Assembly (NCBI GenBank): GCA_033807775.1
Contig: CM066326.1
Location: 89,132,873-89,196,872, forward strand
Source: Saussurea involucrata
Lineage: Eukaryota; Streptophyta; Magnoliopsida; Asterales; Asteraceae
DNA: 64,000 nt
Direction of reading: 5' to 3'
Under the pieces are notes generated by a model, which was not told the DNA's origin, did no database searches, and worked only from the letters and a program-made list of their open reading frames with translations. This document shows positions 9,925 through 21,667 of this stretch, one piece after another; the first letter of the stretch is position 1, and every line of letters starts with the position of its first letter. A program made the translations under genes and the position numbers.

Positions 9925-10130
9925 CGATAGTGCCCTGTGATAGTGACAGGGTCACTATCGCCGCGTCACTCTCGCGGGGAGGGAAGGACCATTAGTACAT
10001 GTGGGGCAACTATGCCCGACGAGAGTGCCCTCGGGCACAATTGCAGGGCAATGTCGCGAGGATGGCTAAGCACGCGGGTACAAGTTGGGCGATTATGCCC
10101 GGCGAGAATGCCCTGGACATAGCCGCGGTT
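9925..10130 (+). repeat. GCGATAGTGCCC motif cluster in LTR X
   Basis: A GC-rich island with repeated GCGATAGTGCCC-like words in both orientations (GATAGTGCCC, GTCACTATCGCC, GAGAGTGCCC, ATTATGCCC, GAGAATGCCC). It lies about 160-360 bp into the LTR. A related cluster lies at the matching place in LTR Y. Confidence 0.6.
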
Positions 10131-11720
10131 GGGGTCCAACAGACTAAATTAAATCCAATTTTACCCCATTTCACTTCTTCCATTGCATCCATTTCTCTCC
10201 CAAACCGAAACCCTAAGTCTCTAAAGCCGATTTTGAGCTTTTGAACCCCAAGATTCGATGTTTCAAGTGAGTTTCTTTATCTTTCATGGCTATGAGGAGC
10301 TAAAGCAAGAACCCTATCCACTTCATCTTCTTCACCACGTTTTCTAGGGTTTTACCCAACCCTCACCTAAACCCTTCCCTTTTGATGAAACGAATAATGA
10401 AGCACATATTGGTAACCCTATAACTGTGGTGGTTGAGATAGTCTTCTATTTCCTTCATTAATGGAAATTAGGGTTTTGGTATAAATTGAGATATTGATGT
10501 TAATTGTTTGGGGAATGATTTTTATGTGTTTGGGGATGAATATTGATGATTGAAACTTATGGATCTAGGTTTTTGGAAGTTTTGGCTTGAAGATCCAAGT
10601 TTCTTCAAATGAGCTAAAGTTTAAGAAAAATCTAGATTTAGCTTAAATCCAGCAAGGTGGGTTAAAGTTGACTTGTGAAAACGTTGTACATGCTAAAATG
10701 TTTTTTAAGTGTTTATGTGTTTTACATAAAATTTCCAATTGTTGAGTTATTTAGTGGGTTTTGATTAATCAAAGTGTTGAGCTTTACAAATCTTGTAAAA
10801 CACCCACATTTAGGATTTTTGGGTAATTAATAAATAAATCACGAATGAAAGTGTTTTGTTATTGCATAAGTGAAGGTTGTTGGTCAAATACACTTTAGTG
10901 TTTGTTGAGGTTATGCAATATTTATAATATGTTACGTTTTGAAAATGTGAACGTGTGAGGTGGGGATTTTGGTCAATCTCGACCTTATGAACATTTTGAG
11001 AATTGTAAACCTTTCAATTTGGGCCATAGGCCACTTGAGAGTCAAGGGACAAAGATTTTGGGTAACGATGTATTTTGGGTTATGTAACCGTATTGGCAAC
11101 GCGTATTTAGTCAAACGTATAATTTGTCTTCAAATGCTTGTTTTATACTCAAATGGGTCTTTGGGGTGTTTGTCGGTTTTAGTAGCTCGAGATGGAGCTT
11201 TGAATGTGTTGTGCACTTAATTGCGCTTTATTGAGTATGTGCCCTTTCGAGTGTTTTGTCTCATATGTAAAGACCTTTTGACAATCATGCATTCTTGGTA
11301 GTTTTAGGTTTAATAAACAGTTGAGAATTATATACATTATTAGGTTATAAAACATTGAGTATATGTATAAATGGGTTGACTTCATTTGGAAGGTGACAAT
11401 GAAGGGGTTTTGAGTTATTCATGCCTTGGAGCATGTAGTTGCATAATGTGGGTTAGATACGCTTTATTTGCATATGTTGGCTTTCAACAAATGGTCATTT
11501 GATCTTTCGAGCTTATGGCTCGGTTTTGTTTTGACTCTGTTGGGTCTTGAGGACATTTGTCCGGTTTTGATAGCTTGATGTGAAGCTTTGGTTATGATTT
11601 GCATGAGCTGCACTTTATTTGGGAATTACATGATTTGAATGTGTTGGTTATTCTTTTGGAGTCATGTATAAATTTCTAAATTAAATAAGCTTGTTTTGGA
11701 TGGTGAGATCCCAAGGTAAA

Positions 11721-12056
11721 GATCCGGTTTGGGTTGAACTTGGTAGCTTTAGGCTAAAGATCCGGTTTGGGTTGATGCCTCAATAGACTAAATATATGGT
11801 TTGGGTTGATGTCTCCGTGGACTAAAGATCCGATTTGGGTTGATGTCTCACTAGGCTAAAGATATGGTTTGGGTTGATGTCCCACTTGAGTAAAGATCCG
11901 GTTTGGATTGATGCCACAATAGACTAGAGATCCGGTTTGGGTTGATGTCTCCTAGACTAGAAACTCGGTTTGAGTTGATGTCTCCATGGACTAAAGATCC
12001 GGTTTGGGTTGATGTCCAATATTGACTAAAGACCTATATGAGGTTGATGTCATATG
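11721..12056 (+). repeat. Minisatellite of about 34 bp in LTR X
   Basis: Ten imperfect units built on AAGATCCGGTTTGGGTTGAT, separated by variable GTCTCC..GACT spacers. Confidence 0.8.
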
Positions 12057-12557
12057 TTTTTCCATCCATGAAACATGCTTATAATTTATAATTGTGGTTT
12101 AACTTGTGTATTCGCCACATTCGATGAAATCGGGTCTCCCCCGTCATCGAAAGGTGTTGTTTCGGGTATTTCTTTTATCCATGTTGTCGATGACGTATTA
12201 TATTTATATGGATTGTTTTTCATGATTTATGGGTTGTATATTATGCCTCATCCTTGTTTGGATGTTTCAATTATTGGAGTTTTATTCGTGTTGATATTAT
12301 TTGAAAATTTAATATCTATTCACCTATTGAGTGAGTTTTGGGAACTGAGTCCATTGTTGAGAAATGATATTCATTTAAGCTTTTGTCACGAAATTTGTGT
12401 GCGTTTGGAAAATGGGTTGTTGGTATATTTAATACAAATCTCGGTTTGGAAATCATGATTTAAGTTGCATCCTTTTTGCCCAACGAGTTATTTAATTATG
12501 ATGTAAACTCTTGAACTCACTAGGCGTTAGCCTAACCTTTTTATTTGTCGGCATGTG

Positions 12558-13957
12558 TGTAACACCCGTAAAACTCCCAACCTCGAAATTATGCATCTTT
12601 AGATTCGCCTAACTCTTATGAGTACCATCGTTACGTTCTATGAGTCCTACTTGATAAAATTCATGTGAATGCATGTTTTTTGACCCAAGTTAATAGTTCA
12701 TGGTTGGTGAGGTTCGGTATACTCTATGCGAGAGTGACACCGCGAGGGTGCCCTTGGCACAATCGCGTGTCACAATCGCCGACCATGTACCACTCTCGGT
12801 ACATTATGTGCAAGAGTGACACGGCGATAGTGCCCTGGGCACAATCACGTGTCATACTCGTCGAGTGTCCAGGAGGTGGTCGCAGTGCGTTTCTCACGAT
12901 AGTGCCCGTGAAAGAGTGCCCTTGGCACAATCGCCGGGCATACTCACCCGTCGGGTGTTGTTTTATATAAAATGCGAGTTTTGGCTTTTAGGTCACACAC
13001 TTCACCCCAAATTGTTCCAGCCGATTTGCTAAGAGACCAAGGGCGATTTTACCCTCCTTTTATCTCTCTCTCTCTCTTCATTAAATTACCATTAGGATTA
13101 GAGCTTCATTTATTGAGGATTCTACACTCTCAGAAGCATTTATTGAAGGTTTCATTCAAGGAGATAAGCACCTACCTCTACAAATCATCACTTCCATTTC
13201 TAGGGTTTCATCTATTTTCTAGGTTTTGATCTTAAAACCTAGATAGTGAGTTTTCTAACCCACCTTAAACTAAATCTATGTTACTTGCTTTACTATTATA
13301 CTTATTTCTTCATTTCCTTGAAAACCCTAATTTAGGAAGATGACTCCTTTGGCTTAATGGAGGTAACCATGGCTTATGGGAGTACTAGCTAAGCTTAATA
13401 CGTTTATACTAGATTGTTATGTGTTTGAAAGTGTAGGTTTCATACTCAAAGGTTATGAGTTTACCTTGATGGTACTAAGTATGTCTTAATGATTAAGATA
13501 GTTAACCCATGTGACTTATTGGGTGTAAGTGACCTTACATGAGACTACGTGTATATTTACATATGAAGTATATGCTTTGATAAATGGTGAATCTTATATG
13601 ATGCATGAGAAAGTTCCTTGATGCTAATACTTGCTTATGATCACATGCTACGAATGGAAGCTTTTCCATTGATTATACCTATCGGTATGGCTTGTGGCTA
13701 AATTGGGCTTTGAATGGATCAAGTTAAGTGTTCACTATGAGGACATAGTCTTGGGCACCACATTATGGATATGTGCCTAGACCCTCGCCATTTTGGGGCA
13801 ATGCCTTTGTTGTATCCCCGATGTGTCGGGCCTTTGGTGTCGCTTTTATGCGGATGACACCAAGGTATCTCAACTCTTTGGGTGGAACTTCTTGGTGTTA
13901 TGGGTCTCCCCCATTAACTTCAAATCTACTTATAGAAACCGGAATAATGATTCTTAT
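12558..13957 (+). mobile_element. Solo LTR Y (Ty3/gypsy type), left part
   Basis: Starts TGTAACACCCGTAAAACTCC and resumes after the copia block to end TTAGGGTGTTACA at 59709. The 5-bp TSD ATGTG flanks it within LTR X. A TATATAAA (about 12964) follows a cluster of GCGATAGTGCCC-type motifs (12724-12945). No internal region of its own is present. The left part breaks at 13957 where sirevirus A begins. The A-side flank (CTTAT) and the B-side flank (GTTTG) differ, so some of Y between the two copia insertions is probably deleted. Confidence 0.7.
12724..12945 (+). repeat. GCGATAGTGCCC / GGCACAATCGC motif cluster in LTR Y
   Basis: Repeated modules such as GAGAGTGACACCGCGAGGGT, GTGCCCTTGGCACAATCGC and GCGATAGTGCCCTGGGCACA. 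Palindromic cores (GTGCCC..GGGCAC) recur. It ends just upstream of TATATAAA. Confidence 0.65.
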
Positions 13958-14911
13958 TGTTGATCCAAACCCTCAGTGATTTGATAATGACCCTCTCTTA
14001 ACACTTAGTGAAAAATGTAAGTAAATGATATGTATTAGAGTTTCACTATCGCTGATAAGTACTAAGACTGTTTCAGTACCGCTGATAGTAACTCTCGCTC
14101 TTTAAAGTTAAATAGTCAGCGAACTCTGTTCATCGAGTAGCTCTGAGCCTGTTCAGTCTATGAGATGATCGCTGATAAGTTAGGTGTTTACTTATGTTCC
14201 CTGAAGACAAGTTTCACGTCAACATATGTTCTACGCTGAAGTCGAAGATCAAGCTCAAGAACCAGCGATAAGTCTACTAATGAACTGATGCGGATATCAG
14301 CGAAGCCAAGATTTGTCCACTCAACGTGAAGTATCAAGTAGAAGACTTCAGCAATCGCTGAACTTTATCATTCGCTGATAAAGAACTGTTCAACGAAATC
14401 TGATCATGAAGTCTCCTTACAAAGTACTATTGTCTTACCTCCCTTGCACGTCTCCGTACGAACTGTCAGAACGGACATCCTTTTTGTCTATGATCGTACA
14501 ACAACTCTGATTCTACACTGTACACCATGCGGCTACTAAGGTTGTCTACAAAGGTCAATGACATGCAACCACTCAGCTGCTGCCACGTGTAAAGCAATAC
14601 TGCCATGCATTAAATGCATGCAGTATATAAGAAGAACCCTACTTCAGAAATGAAGTGTGCTCGGACCATCTTCTTCTTTCCATCTGTGTGTTAGGTTGTT
14701 ATTCGTAATTTCCTTATCTCCTTCTAGTGCAAGAAACCTAGTGTTCTTAACTTGTTTAGATTAGGTTAATCCTTAATCTTGTTCCGCAACAAGTTGTAAA
14801 TTGTCTTGATTTATCAATAAACAATTTGGAAAAGTAAAAATCGTGTGTTTGTATTCAACCCCCCCCCCCCCCCCCCCTTCTACAAACTTGTATAACCCTT
14901 CGGGACCAACA
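13958..14911 (+). mobile_element. 5' LTR of sirevirus A
   Basis: Starts TGTTGATCC and ends GGGACCAACA. The 5-bp left flank is CTTAT. TATATAAG at 14634-14641 is preceded by ATGCATTAAATGCATGC. Copies of TCGCTGA/TCAGCGA words fill 14049-14365. A run of 19 C residues (14859-14877) stands near the 3' end, where sirevirus B's LTR has 6. Confidence 0.85.
14049..14365 (+). repeat. TCGCTGA / TCAGCGA motif cluster in the U3 of LTR A
   Basis: Repeated ATCGCTGATAAG, ACCGCTGATAG, GTCAGCGAAC, CCAGCGATAAG, ATCAGCGAAG and ATTCGCTGATAAAG words in both orientations. The same set recurs in the 3' LTR (35690-36015) and is scattered through the internal region. Confidence 0.65.
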
Positions 14912-14913
14912 AG

Positions 14914-14925
14914 TGGTATCAGAGC
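14914..14925 (+). other. Primer-binding site of sirevirus A
   Basis: TGGTATCAGAGC lies 2 bases after the 5' LTR. It is complementary to the 3' end of initiator methionine tRNA, the usual plant LTR-retrotransposon primer. Confidence 0.9.
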
Positions 14926-14993
14926 AGATTTGTTTAAACTCATAAACAAGATCTGATCTATACTAAGATTTCTCTTCTTTGCAATTTCTGAAA

Positions 14994-17397
14994 ATGGCCA
15001 CCAACACAAACACTAATTATATTGACAATGGTTCTCTTGCAAAACCCCCTAGATTCTCCAGAGATAATTTTAATATATGGAAAAATAGGATGATTCTCTT
15101 CTTAGAAGGTGTAGACCCTACTATGCCTTACTATCTTGAAAACGACCCATATATTCCTATAAGAATTGATCCTGCAGTTCCAGCCGCTGAGAATAGACAT
15201 GCTATTCCAGAAAGGCTGATTCCCAAGGAAATTCATATGTGGACTGATGAAGATAAGAAGAAAGTGGTTATGACACCAAAGCCAGATCCATACTCTCCAT
15301 GGCTCTTCCTGACGAAGTCTACCATTCCGTCATGAACCTGAAAACCTCAAAAGCTATGTGGGACACAATCTGTGTTCAGTATGAAGGTACTTCTGAAGTC
15401 CAGGACTCTCGAAAGATCAACCTGGTAAGACAGTACAAAAGCTTCATTTGTGGTAAGAATGAATCTCTCTCTGAAGTACACCAACGTTTTAACTGCTTAA
15501 TAATAGATCTGAAAACTGTTGGTAAGGAATATTCTAACTTTGAAGTACTGACAAAGTTCTTAGAACGTTTACCTGAAAGCTGGGACAGTTATTCAATGTG
15601 TCTCAAGCTGTCAAAAGATCTAAGATCTATGACTCTTTCTACCTTATATGGCACGATGCTGAATCATGAGCAATCGAGTCATCTTAAGAAGAATCTTGTA
15701 AAAGATTCCAAAAGCACCCCTATTGCTTTACTCTCAGAGTTACCTTCCACTCAACGATCTACGATCACCGTCACTGAGTTGGAAACTAACTCTGAACGTT
15801 CATCAGACTCTGATGCTTCAGACGATGATGAAACTCTAGCATTCCTGGCTAATAAGTTCAGGAGATTTGCTAGAAAGAGTAATTTCAAGAAGAACAAACC
15901 TCTTGCTATTAATGACAAGCCAATATCATCAACCCCTGTTGATAAGACTACTGCTACTTGCTATAACTGTGAAAAGATAGGACATTTCGCTAGCGAGTGC
16001 AGGTCAAAGAAAGTCTCTAGACCCTCAGCTTTTCCCAAGAAAAACTTTACTCACAGGACTAGAGATGAAAAATACAAAAAGCTGAAAGAAAGGTATTCAA
16101 AGCTGAAAACATTTAAAAAGAAAGACAAAGGCCTTATGGCTGACTATGATTGGGCTGCCTCTGACGAAGAAGAATCATCTGACTCTGAAGATGATAATGA
16201 AGTCAATCTATGTCTCATGGCCAAACCTGAAGAAGAGGAAGAAAATTCTGACATTCCCTCTACTTCAACCTCTACTACTAATGTATCACCTTCCTTCTTT
16301 ACCAATATTTTAAATATTGATGAAGCTGATAGTCTTCAAAAGATCGATCTCTTGACTAGAAGTTTATATGAAGCCATGAATGGCAAAACTGTTGTTGAAA
16401 ATCAAAACCATGATCTCGCTGAACAGCTTAAAAACTGTCACCTTCAAATAGAAAATCTTTCTAAAATTGAAGAAGATTTTAAAGATCAAGTTCACCTAAA
16501 TCAGCTAGTCAAAATCGAGCGCGAATAAGCTATCGCTGCATTAAAAGCTGAAAAAGCTACTGTTGATGGATGGTATAATTCCTCAACAAAGATCACTGAG
16601 ATAATTAAGTCTCAGCTTCCTCTGAGTGATAAGCGTGGTCTTGGTTACAAAGCTGACACTCTAGAACCAACCACTGACCGTTTCATGCTTAAGTTTGGAA
16701 TGTTCGTATCCTCTATCCCTGACACTTTCTCGTCTCAGTGTTCCTCTTCTAAACCGCCTATCCCTGAGGAAATCTCTACCTTAACTTCTAAAGGTAAAGA
16801 AAAAGTTGTTTATCCAAAACCTACCTCAGTCATTAAAAACAAAGGTAAAGGAATTGTTTTTAATCAAAATCCTCAGAAGGGTACCTTTGTACCAAAGCTG
16901 AATGCTTCTAAAGCTTCAGTAACTTATCCCTCTGGTTTAAAGAATAAGATCCCTGGATTTATTCAGCGTGGATCTATTCAGCGATTCACTCCTAGAATCA
17001 AAGTGGATACTATTGGTAAGGCATCCGAAGAACTGAATGTTCCTCCTATTTCAAATACCAAAAGTTTACTTGGTACTGGTCCTTCTAATTCAAAATCAAA
17101 AGCTCAACATGCAAATGGTCCTAGAACTACGTTTAGTTATAGGAAATTTTATCATTATGGACTTACCAATCATATTGCTAGTAAGTGCCCCACAGCCACC
17201 AAGCTGAAAAGATAGTTAAGGTGAAGATCATTGCCCCCAAGGCAAATAAGACCACTGAGGTTAAGAAATTAACCAAAGTGAAGACTGACAAAGCTGAATC
17301 TTCAAATGCTGCGAAGACTGCTGAACCTTCCACCTCCTCTTCTACCCCCACTAACAAGTGTGTACACATGGTTAAGTGGGTACCCAAGACAAACTAA
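14994..17397 (+). pseudogene. Sirevirus A gag (nucleocapsid), degenerate
   Basis: Begins at ATG 14994 (MATNTNTNYID). The first segment has the copia gag N-terminus (PPRFSRDNFNIWKNRM). A frameshift near 15290 moves it to the frame of 15299-16528, which carries the retrotransposon gag domain (KAMWDTICVQYEGTSEV...) and a CCHC zinc knuckle CYNCEKIGHFASEC at about 15959-16000. A TAA at 16526 stops it, but the same frame goes on reading gag-like sequence. The third segment, 16685-17215, ends in a degenerate second knuckle (YHYGLTNHIASKC, first Cys lost), and the linker before protease runs to 17397 (KWVPKTN). Two knuckles far apart with a charged spacer are typical of sireviruses. Three or more lesions, so no product is expected. 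Confidence 0.8.
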
Positions 17398-17401
17398 TCT
17401 T

Positions 17402-19050
17402 CCTTTGTAATGCAAGTTAAGAAGGGTATCTGGTATCTCGATAGCGGATGCTCTAGACACATGACTGGTAAGAAGAACCTGCTTACTGAGTACAAAAAAG
17501 AGAAGGGTCCCTCTGTAACTTTCGGTGGAAATGGAAAAGGACATACCCGAGGGTTTGGTGTACTCTCTAATGGTACAACAACCTTTAGAAGAGTCGCATA
17601 TGTTGAAGGGCTGAAGCATAACTTCTAAGCATCAGTCAGCTTTGCGACATGGATAACAAAGTAATCTTTACTAAGGAATCCCGCTTTGTCGCTGACAAAA
17701 AGGAGAAGATAACTCTCAGCGGTTATCGTTTGGAAAATGTTTATGTAATAAACATGGACTCAACAACCACTGAGAACTCCTGTTTCTTCTCAAAAGCATC
17801 ATCTGATGTCAACTGGTTATGACATAAGAGGCTCTCTCATCTAAACTTCAAGACACTGAACACTCTTTCTTCTAAAGAGTTAGTCACTGGTCTACCTCAA
17901 CACTCATACGCCAAAGAGTCCTTATGTTCGGCGTGTGAGAAAGGAAAGCAGACCAAAGCAAGCTTTAAGTCTAAGCAAGTTTCCTCAGTGTCATCTCCTC
18001 TACAGCTTCTCCATATGGATTTGTTTGGCCCTATTAACAAACAATCCATCGCTGGAAAGAAATATACGCTGGTCATAGTTGATGAATTCTCTCGCTATAC
18101 ATGGGTAATGTTTCTCCGTTATAAGAGTGACACACCTGAAGAACTCATCACCTTTGTCAGGAAAATGGAACTCCTGAACAACTTGACCGTTCGCTCAATA
18201 AGGAGTGATCATGAGACTGAATTCAAAAATAGTTCTCTTGATTCCTTCTTTGAGAGTAAGGGTATTTCTCACAACTTTTCTTCAGTGAGAACACCGCAAC
18301 AAAATGGAGTCGCTGACAGAAGAAATAGAACTATTATTGAAGCTGCACGTTCAATGCTCAGCGATTCTCACCTGCCTACTCAGTTTTGGGCAGAAGCTGT
18401 CAACACTGCTTGTTTTACGCAAAACAGGTCGCTGATAGTCAAAAGATTTAATAAAACAGCCTATGAACTTTTTTCATGAGAGAAAGCCTTCAATTAGCTT
18501 TCTTCACATCTTTGGATGTCAGTGTTTCATACTGAACAACAGAGATGCCCTTGGAAAGTTTGATCCTAAGACTGATGATGGAATTTTTCTTAGATACTCC
18601 TCAGTCTCCAAAGCCTTCAGAGTCTTTAATCGAAGAAGACAAACTGTTGAAGAAACTATTCACGTCACCTTTGACGAATCCCGTTCAGCGAATTCTCGAC
18701 CTTCTGCTGATACTGAAGAACTGAATCAATGGATGTTTTCTCATCTTGGTGATTCAGAAGATATTCCCACTTCTCATACTCATACCGTTGAAGATGATGG
18801 TCCTACTATCATCCCAAACATGCAGAATAGTGAAGCTGAAACTTCATGGGTCTCAGCTGTTCCTCTAAACACTATGCCTGCTTCTAAACCAAATGTCTCA
18901 GACATTCCATCTACTTCTCAGCAATCAGTGAATGTGATGACATATGCACCTACTCCTCTCTTGGATGATATTCCAGAAGTTGCTGAAGTTTCATCTTCAG
19001 CTCCTCCAGTTCAATTTGAGTCAGCAACTTATGCTTTGGCTCAGCGATGG
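17402..19050 (+). pseudogene. Sirevirus A pol: protease and integrase, degenerate
   Basis: Protease motif WYLDSGCSRHMTG at about 17430-17470 retains the catalytic DSG. A one-base loss near 17625 breaks the frame just before SISQL. Integrase follows. The HHCC zinc domain (HKRLSHLNFKTL...CSACEKGK) has a TGG-to-TGA stop before HKRLSH at 17819. The core has HMDLFGP (first Asp), RSIRSDHETEF (second Asp) and TPQQNGVADRRNRT, where the expected Glu of GVVERKNR is Asp. A frameshift at about 18470 precedes HERKPSISFLHIFGCQCF. The C-terminal part contains KFDPKTDDGIFLRYS. The element could not make active integrase. Confidence 0.8.
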
Positions 19051-20688
19051 ACTGTCAATCACCCAATTGATCAAATTCTTGGTGATCCAAACGCTGGTGT
19101 TCAGACTCGACGAAGTGCATGTAATACTTGTTTATTTGTTAACTTTATTTCTCTGATTGAACCAAAGAAAATAGATGATGCCCTCAAAGATCCAAACTGG
19201 GTCAGCGCCATGCAAGAAGAGCTGACTGAATTCGAAAGAAACAAAGTTTGGAATCTTGTTCGAAGACCAACTGACAAGACAGTGATAAGCACTAAATGGG
19301 TCTATCGAAACAAGTTGGATGAACATGGAACTGTAACCCGCAACAAGGCTCGACTTGTTGCTCAGTGATACAGACAAGAGGAAGGTATAGACTACGACGA
19401 AACATTTGCTCCAGTAGCAAGACTAGAATCTATTCGTCTATTCTTAGCCTACGTTGTACACAAAGACTTCAAAGTATATCAAATGGATGTTAAGTCAACA
19501 CTTCTCAATGGAAAGCTGAATGAAGAAGTCTATGTGGAACAACCTCCAGGATTCTTAGATCCTAAACGTCCAGGATATGTTTATAAACTGGATAAGGCAC
19601 TTTATGGCTTAAAGCAAGCTCCATGTGCATGGTATGACACTCTATCCTCTTATCTCCTAATTGAAAATTTTGAGCGAGGTAAAATCGACAAAACTCTATT
19701 TTTCAGAATAGTGAAAGGTCATATCATTCTTGTTCAGATATATGTTGATGACATTATATTTGGTTATACTAACCCTGACCTGTGTACTCGTTTCGCTGAT
19801 AGAATGAAAGAAGAGTATAAAATGAGTATGATGGGTGAGCTAACATATTTCCTTGGTCTTCAGATAAAACAGAATGAAAAGGGAACTTTCATTAATCAGG
19901 GAAAGTATGTTAAAGATATGCTGAAGAAATTCGATTTAACTCAGAGTTCAGCTATGAAAACCCCTATGGCACCACCGCTGACACTAAACAAGGATTCAAA
20001 TGGAATACCTGTTAATGTCACGCTGTACTGTGGGATGATCGGCTCTCTCTTGTATCTTACAGCTAGCCGACCCGATATTATGTACGCAACCTGTTTGTGT
20101 GCACGATATCAAGCTGAACCTAAGGAATCTCATATGATCGCTGTAAAGCGAATCTTTCGTTACCTTAAGGGTACTATGAACCTAGGTCTTTGGTATCCCA
20201 AAGATTCAGGGTTTGATCTAATCGCCTATTCAGATAGTGATTTTGCAGGTTAAATTTTGGATAGGAAAAGCACCACAGGAGGCTGTCAGCTCCTGGGTGG
20301 AAAGCTGGTGAGTTGGACAAGTAAAAAGCAAAACTCAGTGTCCACCTCAACTGCTGAAGCTGAGTATGTAGCCACTGGAAGCTGTTGTTCTCAGGTCTTG
20401 TGGATGAGAAATCAACTACTAGACTATGACCTTCAGCTCTCGAAAATTCCAATCTATTGCGACAACACAAGTGCCATCGCTATAGCCAACAATCCAGTAC
20501 TACACTCAAAGACCAAACATATCGAAATCAGGTATCATTTAATCAGAGATCATGTGATGAATGGTGATATAGAACTTCATTTTATTCCAACTGACTATCA
20601 GTTAGCTGATCTGTTCACCCAACCTCTTGATGAAACAAGATTCAACTTTCTCATCAGCGAGCTTGGAATGCTGAACTTTGAAGAATAA
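19051..20688 (+). pseudogene. Sirevirus A pol: reverse transcriptase and RNase H, degenerate
   Basis: RT begins around KTVISTKWVYRNKLDEHGTV. The palm motif YVDDIIFG (about 19740-19765) is intact, and DKALYGLKQAPCAWYD is typical copia RT. TGA at 19366 (expected Gly of VAQGYRQEE) and TAA near 20252 (inside FAG..DRKSTTG) interrupt it. The RNase H segment 20257-20688 has DRKSTTGGCQ, STAEAEY and ADLFTQPLDETRF and ends GMLNFEE-stop. Confidence 0.85.
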
Positions 20689-21667
20689 AATCTTCAGTGG
20701 TTCACATTTGATCAGCGATCGGATAAAACCAACTTATATAACCCATTTTATCATCTTCTCTCTGAACAAAGTTGATTTGCTGATATCAAGGTATGTTCTC
20801 TCTTTACTCGCTGACATTCGCATGTAAATGCAAGATTTCAAAACAAATCACATCGCTGAATATCTCTTCCTTAACAACGATACTTTGAAATTTCTAAAAC
20901 TAACACTGACATTTCTATTCAGTGCTTCATGTTTTTCAAAATAGTCCCTGAGCTTTCAAAACCTCAGAGACATCCTAAAATATGAAAGGACGTTTGTGAC
21001 ATCATCACAACGGATAAACCCTGGCATGTTCTTTTTCTGACACACGTTTGCACGTTTCGTTTTCCATCCAATCAAATGCAAACACGTGTCTGTGTCATGA
21101 TGAAAAACTTTCCCGCTCTAGTTTTTCTCTCTCTCAAATCTCCCTATATAAACTATTTCGAGTTTATATTTTTCCTTTACGCGAACAATACTTCTCCTCC
21201 AAGAAAGAAAAGATTTACTGTTGCTTATTGAACTCGAGTTTTTCCAGAAAACTGTTCATCCTCTTCTTCGACAACCAGGTTAATATTCTCATTATTTACC
21301 TGTTTTAACTTGTTTCTAATCTTCTTGTTGCTTTTAACAGATCAAACAAAAGAAACCTTTCTAAAATGAAATCATTTCTTTCATGGTTTTATGAACACAA
21401 CCTTTTCATGGTTGTTCTTCAAGTTTAAAACTCAAAATCCTAAACTTGTTCTTCATTCGTTTTTTCCAGAATCCTTATCTAAAGGAAAATGGAAAACAAG
21501 ACTTTTACTGGGTTTGCATTTCTTTTTCAAAACAAGAAAACCCTAATCTTCATTAATACATTTTTGTCTGAATGAAATGGACAAAATTCGAAAAACATCT
21601 TATTGGAAAATCTTTCCATATTAAGAATGTAATTTTTTATGATTCATGGTTGATATGATAAACAGAA
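20689..21667 (+). other. Non-coding spacer between pol and the extra ORF of sirevirus A
   Basis: About 980 bp without a coding frame worth calling. It contains scattered TCAGCGA/CGCTGA words, like the LTR, and pyrimidine-rich stretches before the downstream ATG. Sirevirus B has a similar 800-bp spacer. Confidence 0.5.

Larger units (their letters stand above)
9766..12557 (+). mobile_element. Solo LTR X (Ty3/gypsy type), left part
   Basis: Starts TGTAACACCTGG and continues across the nest to end GAGGGTGTTACA at 60024, the TGTAACACC...GGTGTTACA format of plant chromovirus LTRs. Near the break it carries GAACTCACTAGGCGTTAGCC, a familiar LTR segment. Removing solo LTR Y and one copy of its TSD ATGTG (12553-12557 and 59710-59714) rejoins the two halves into about 3.1 kb. 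No primer-binding site or polyprotein is attached, so it is a solo LTR. The outer flanks (ACTGA and ATTGT) do not match, so X's own TSD is lost or a neighbour is truncated. The frames at 10960-11220 and 12075-12458 within it show no domain. Confidence 0.7.

Noticed and set aside
12075..12458. 127-codon frame with hydrophobic residues
   Set aside because: Lies within gypsy solo LTR X, no domain, composition driven by AT-rich sequence.
17178..20470. Minus-strand frames inside sirevirus A gag and pol
   Set aside because: Shadows of the plus-strand polyprotein.
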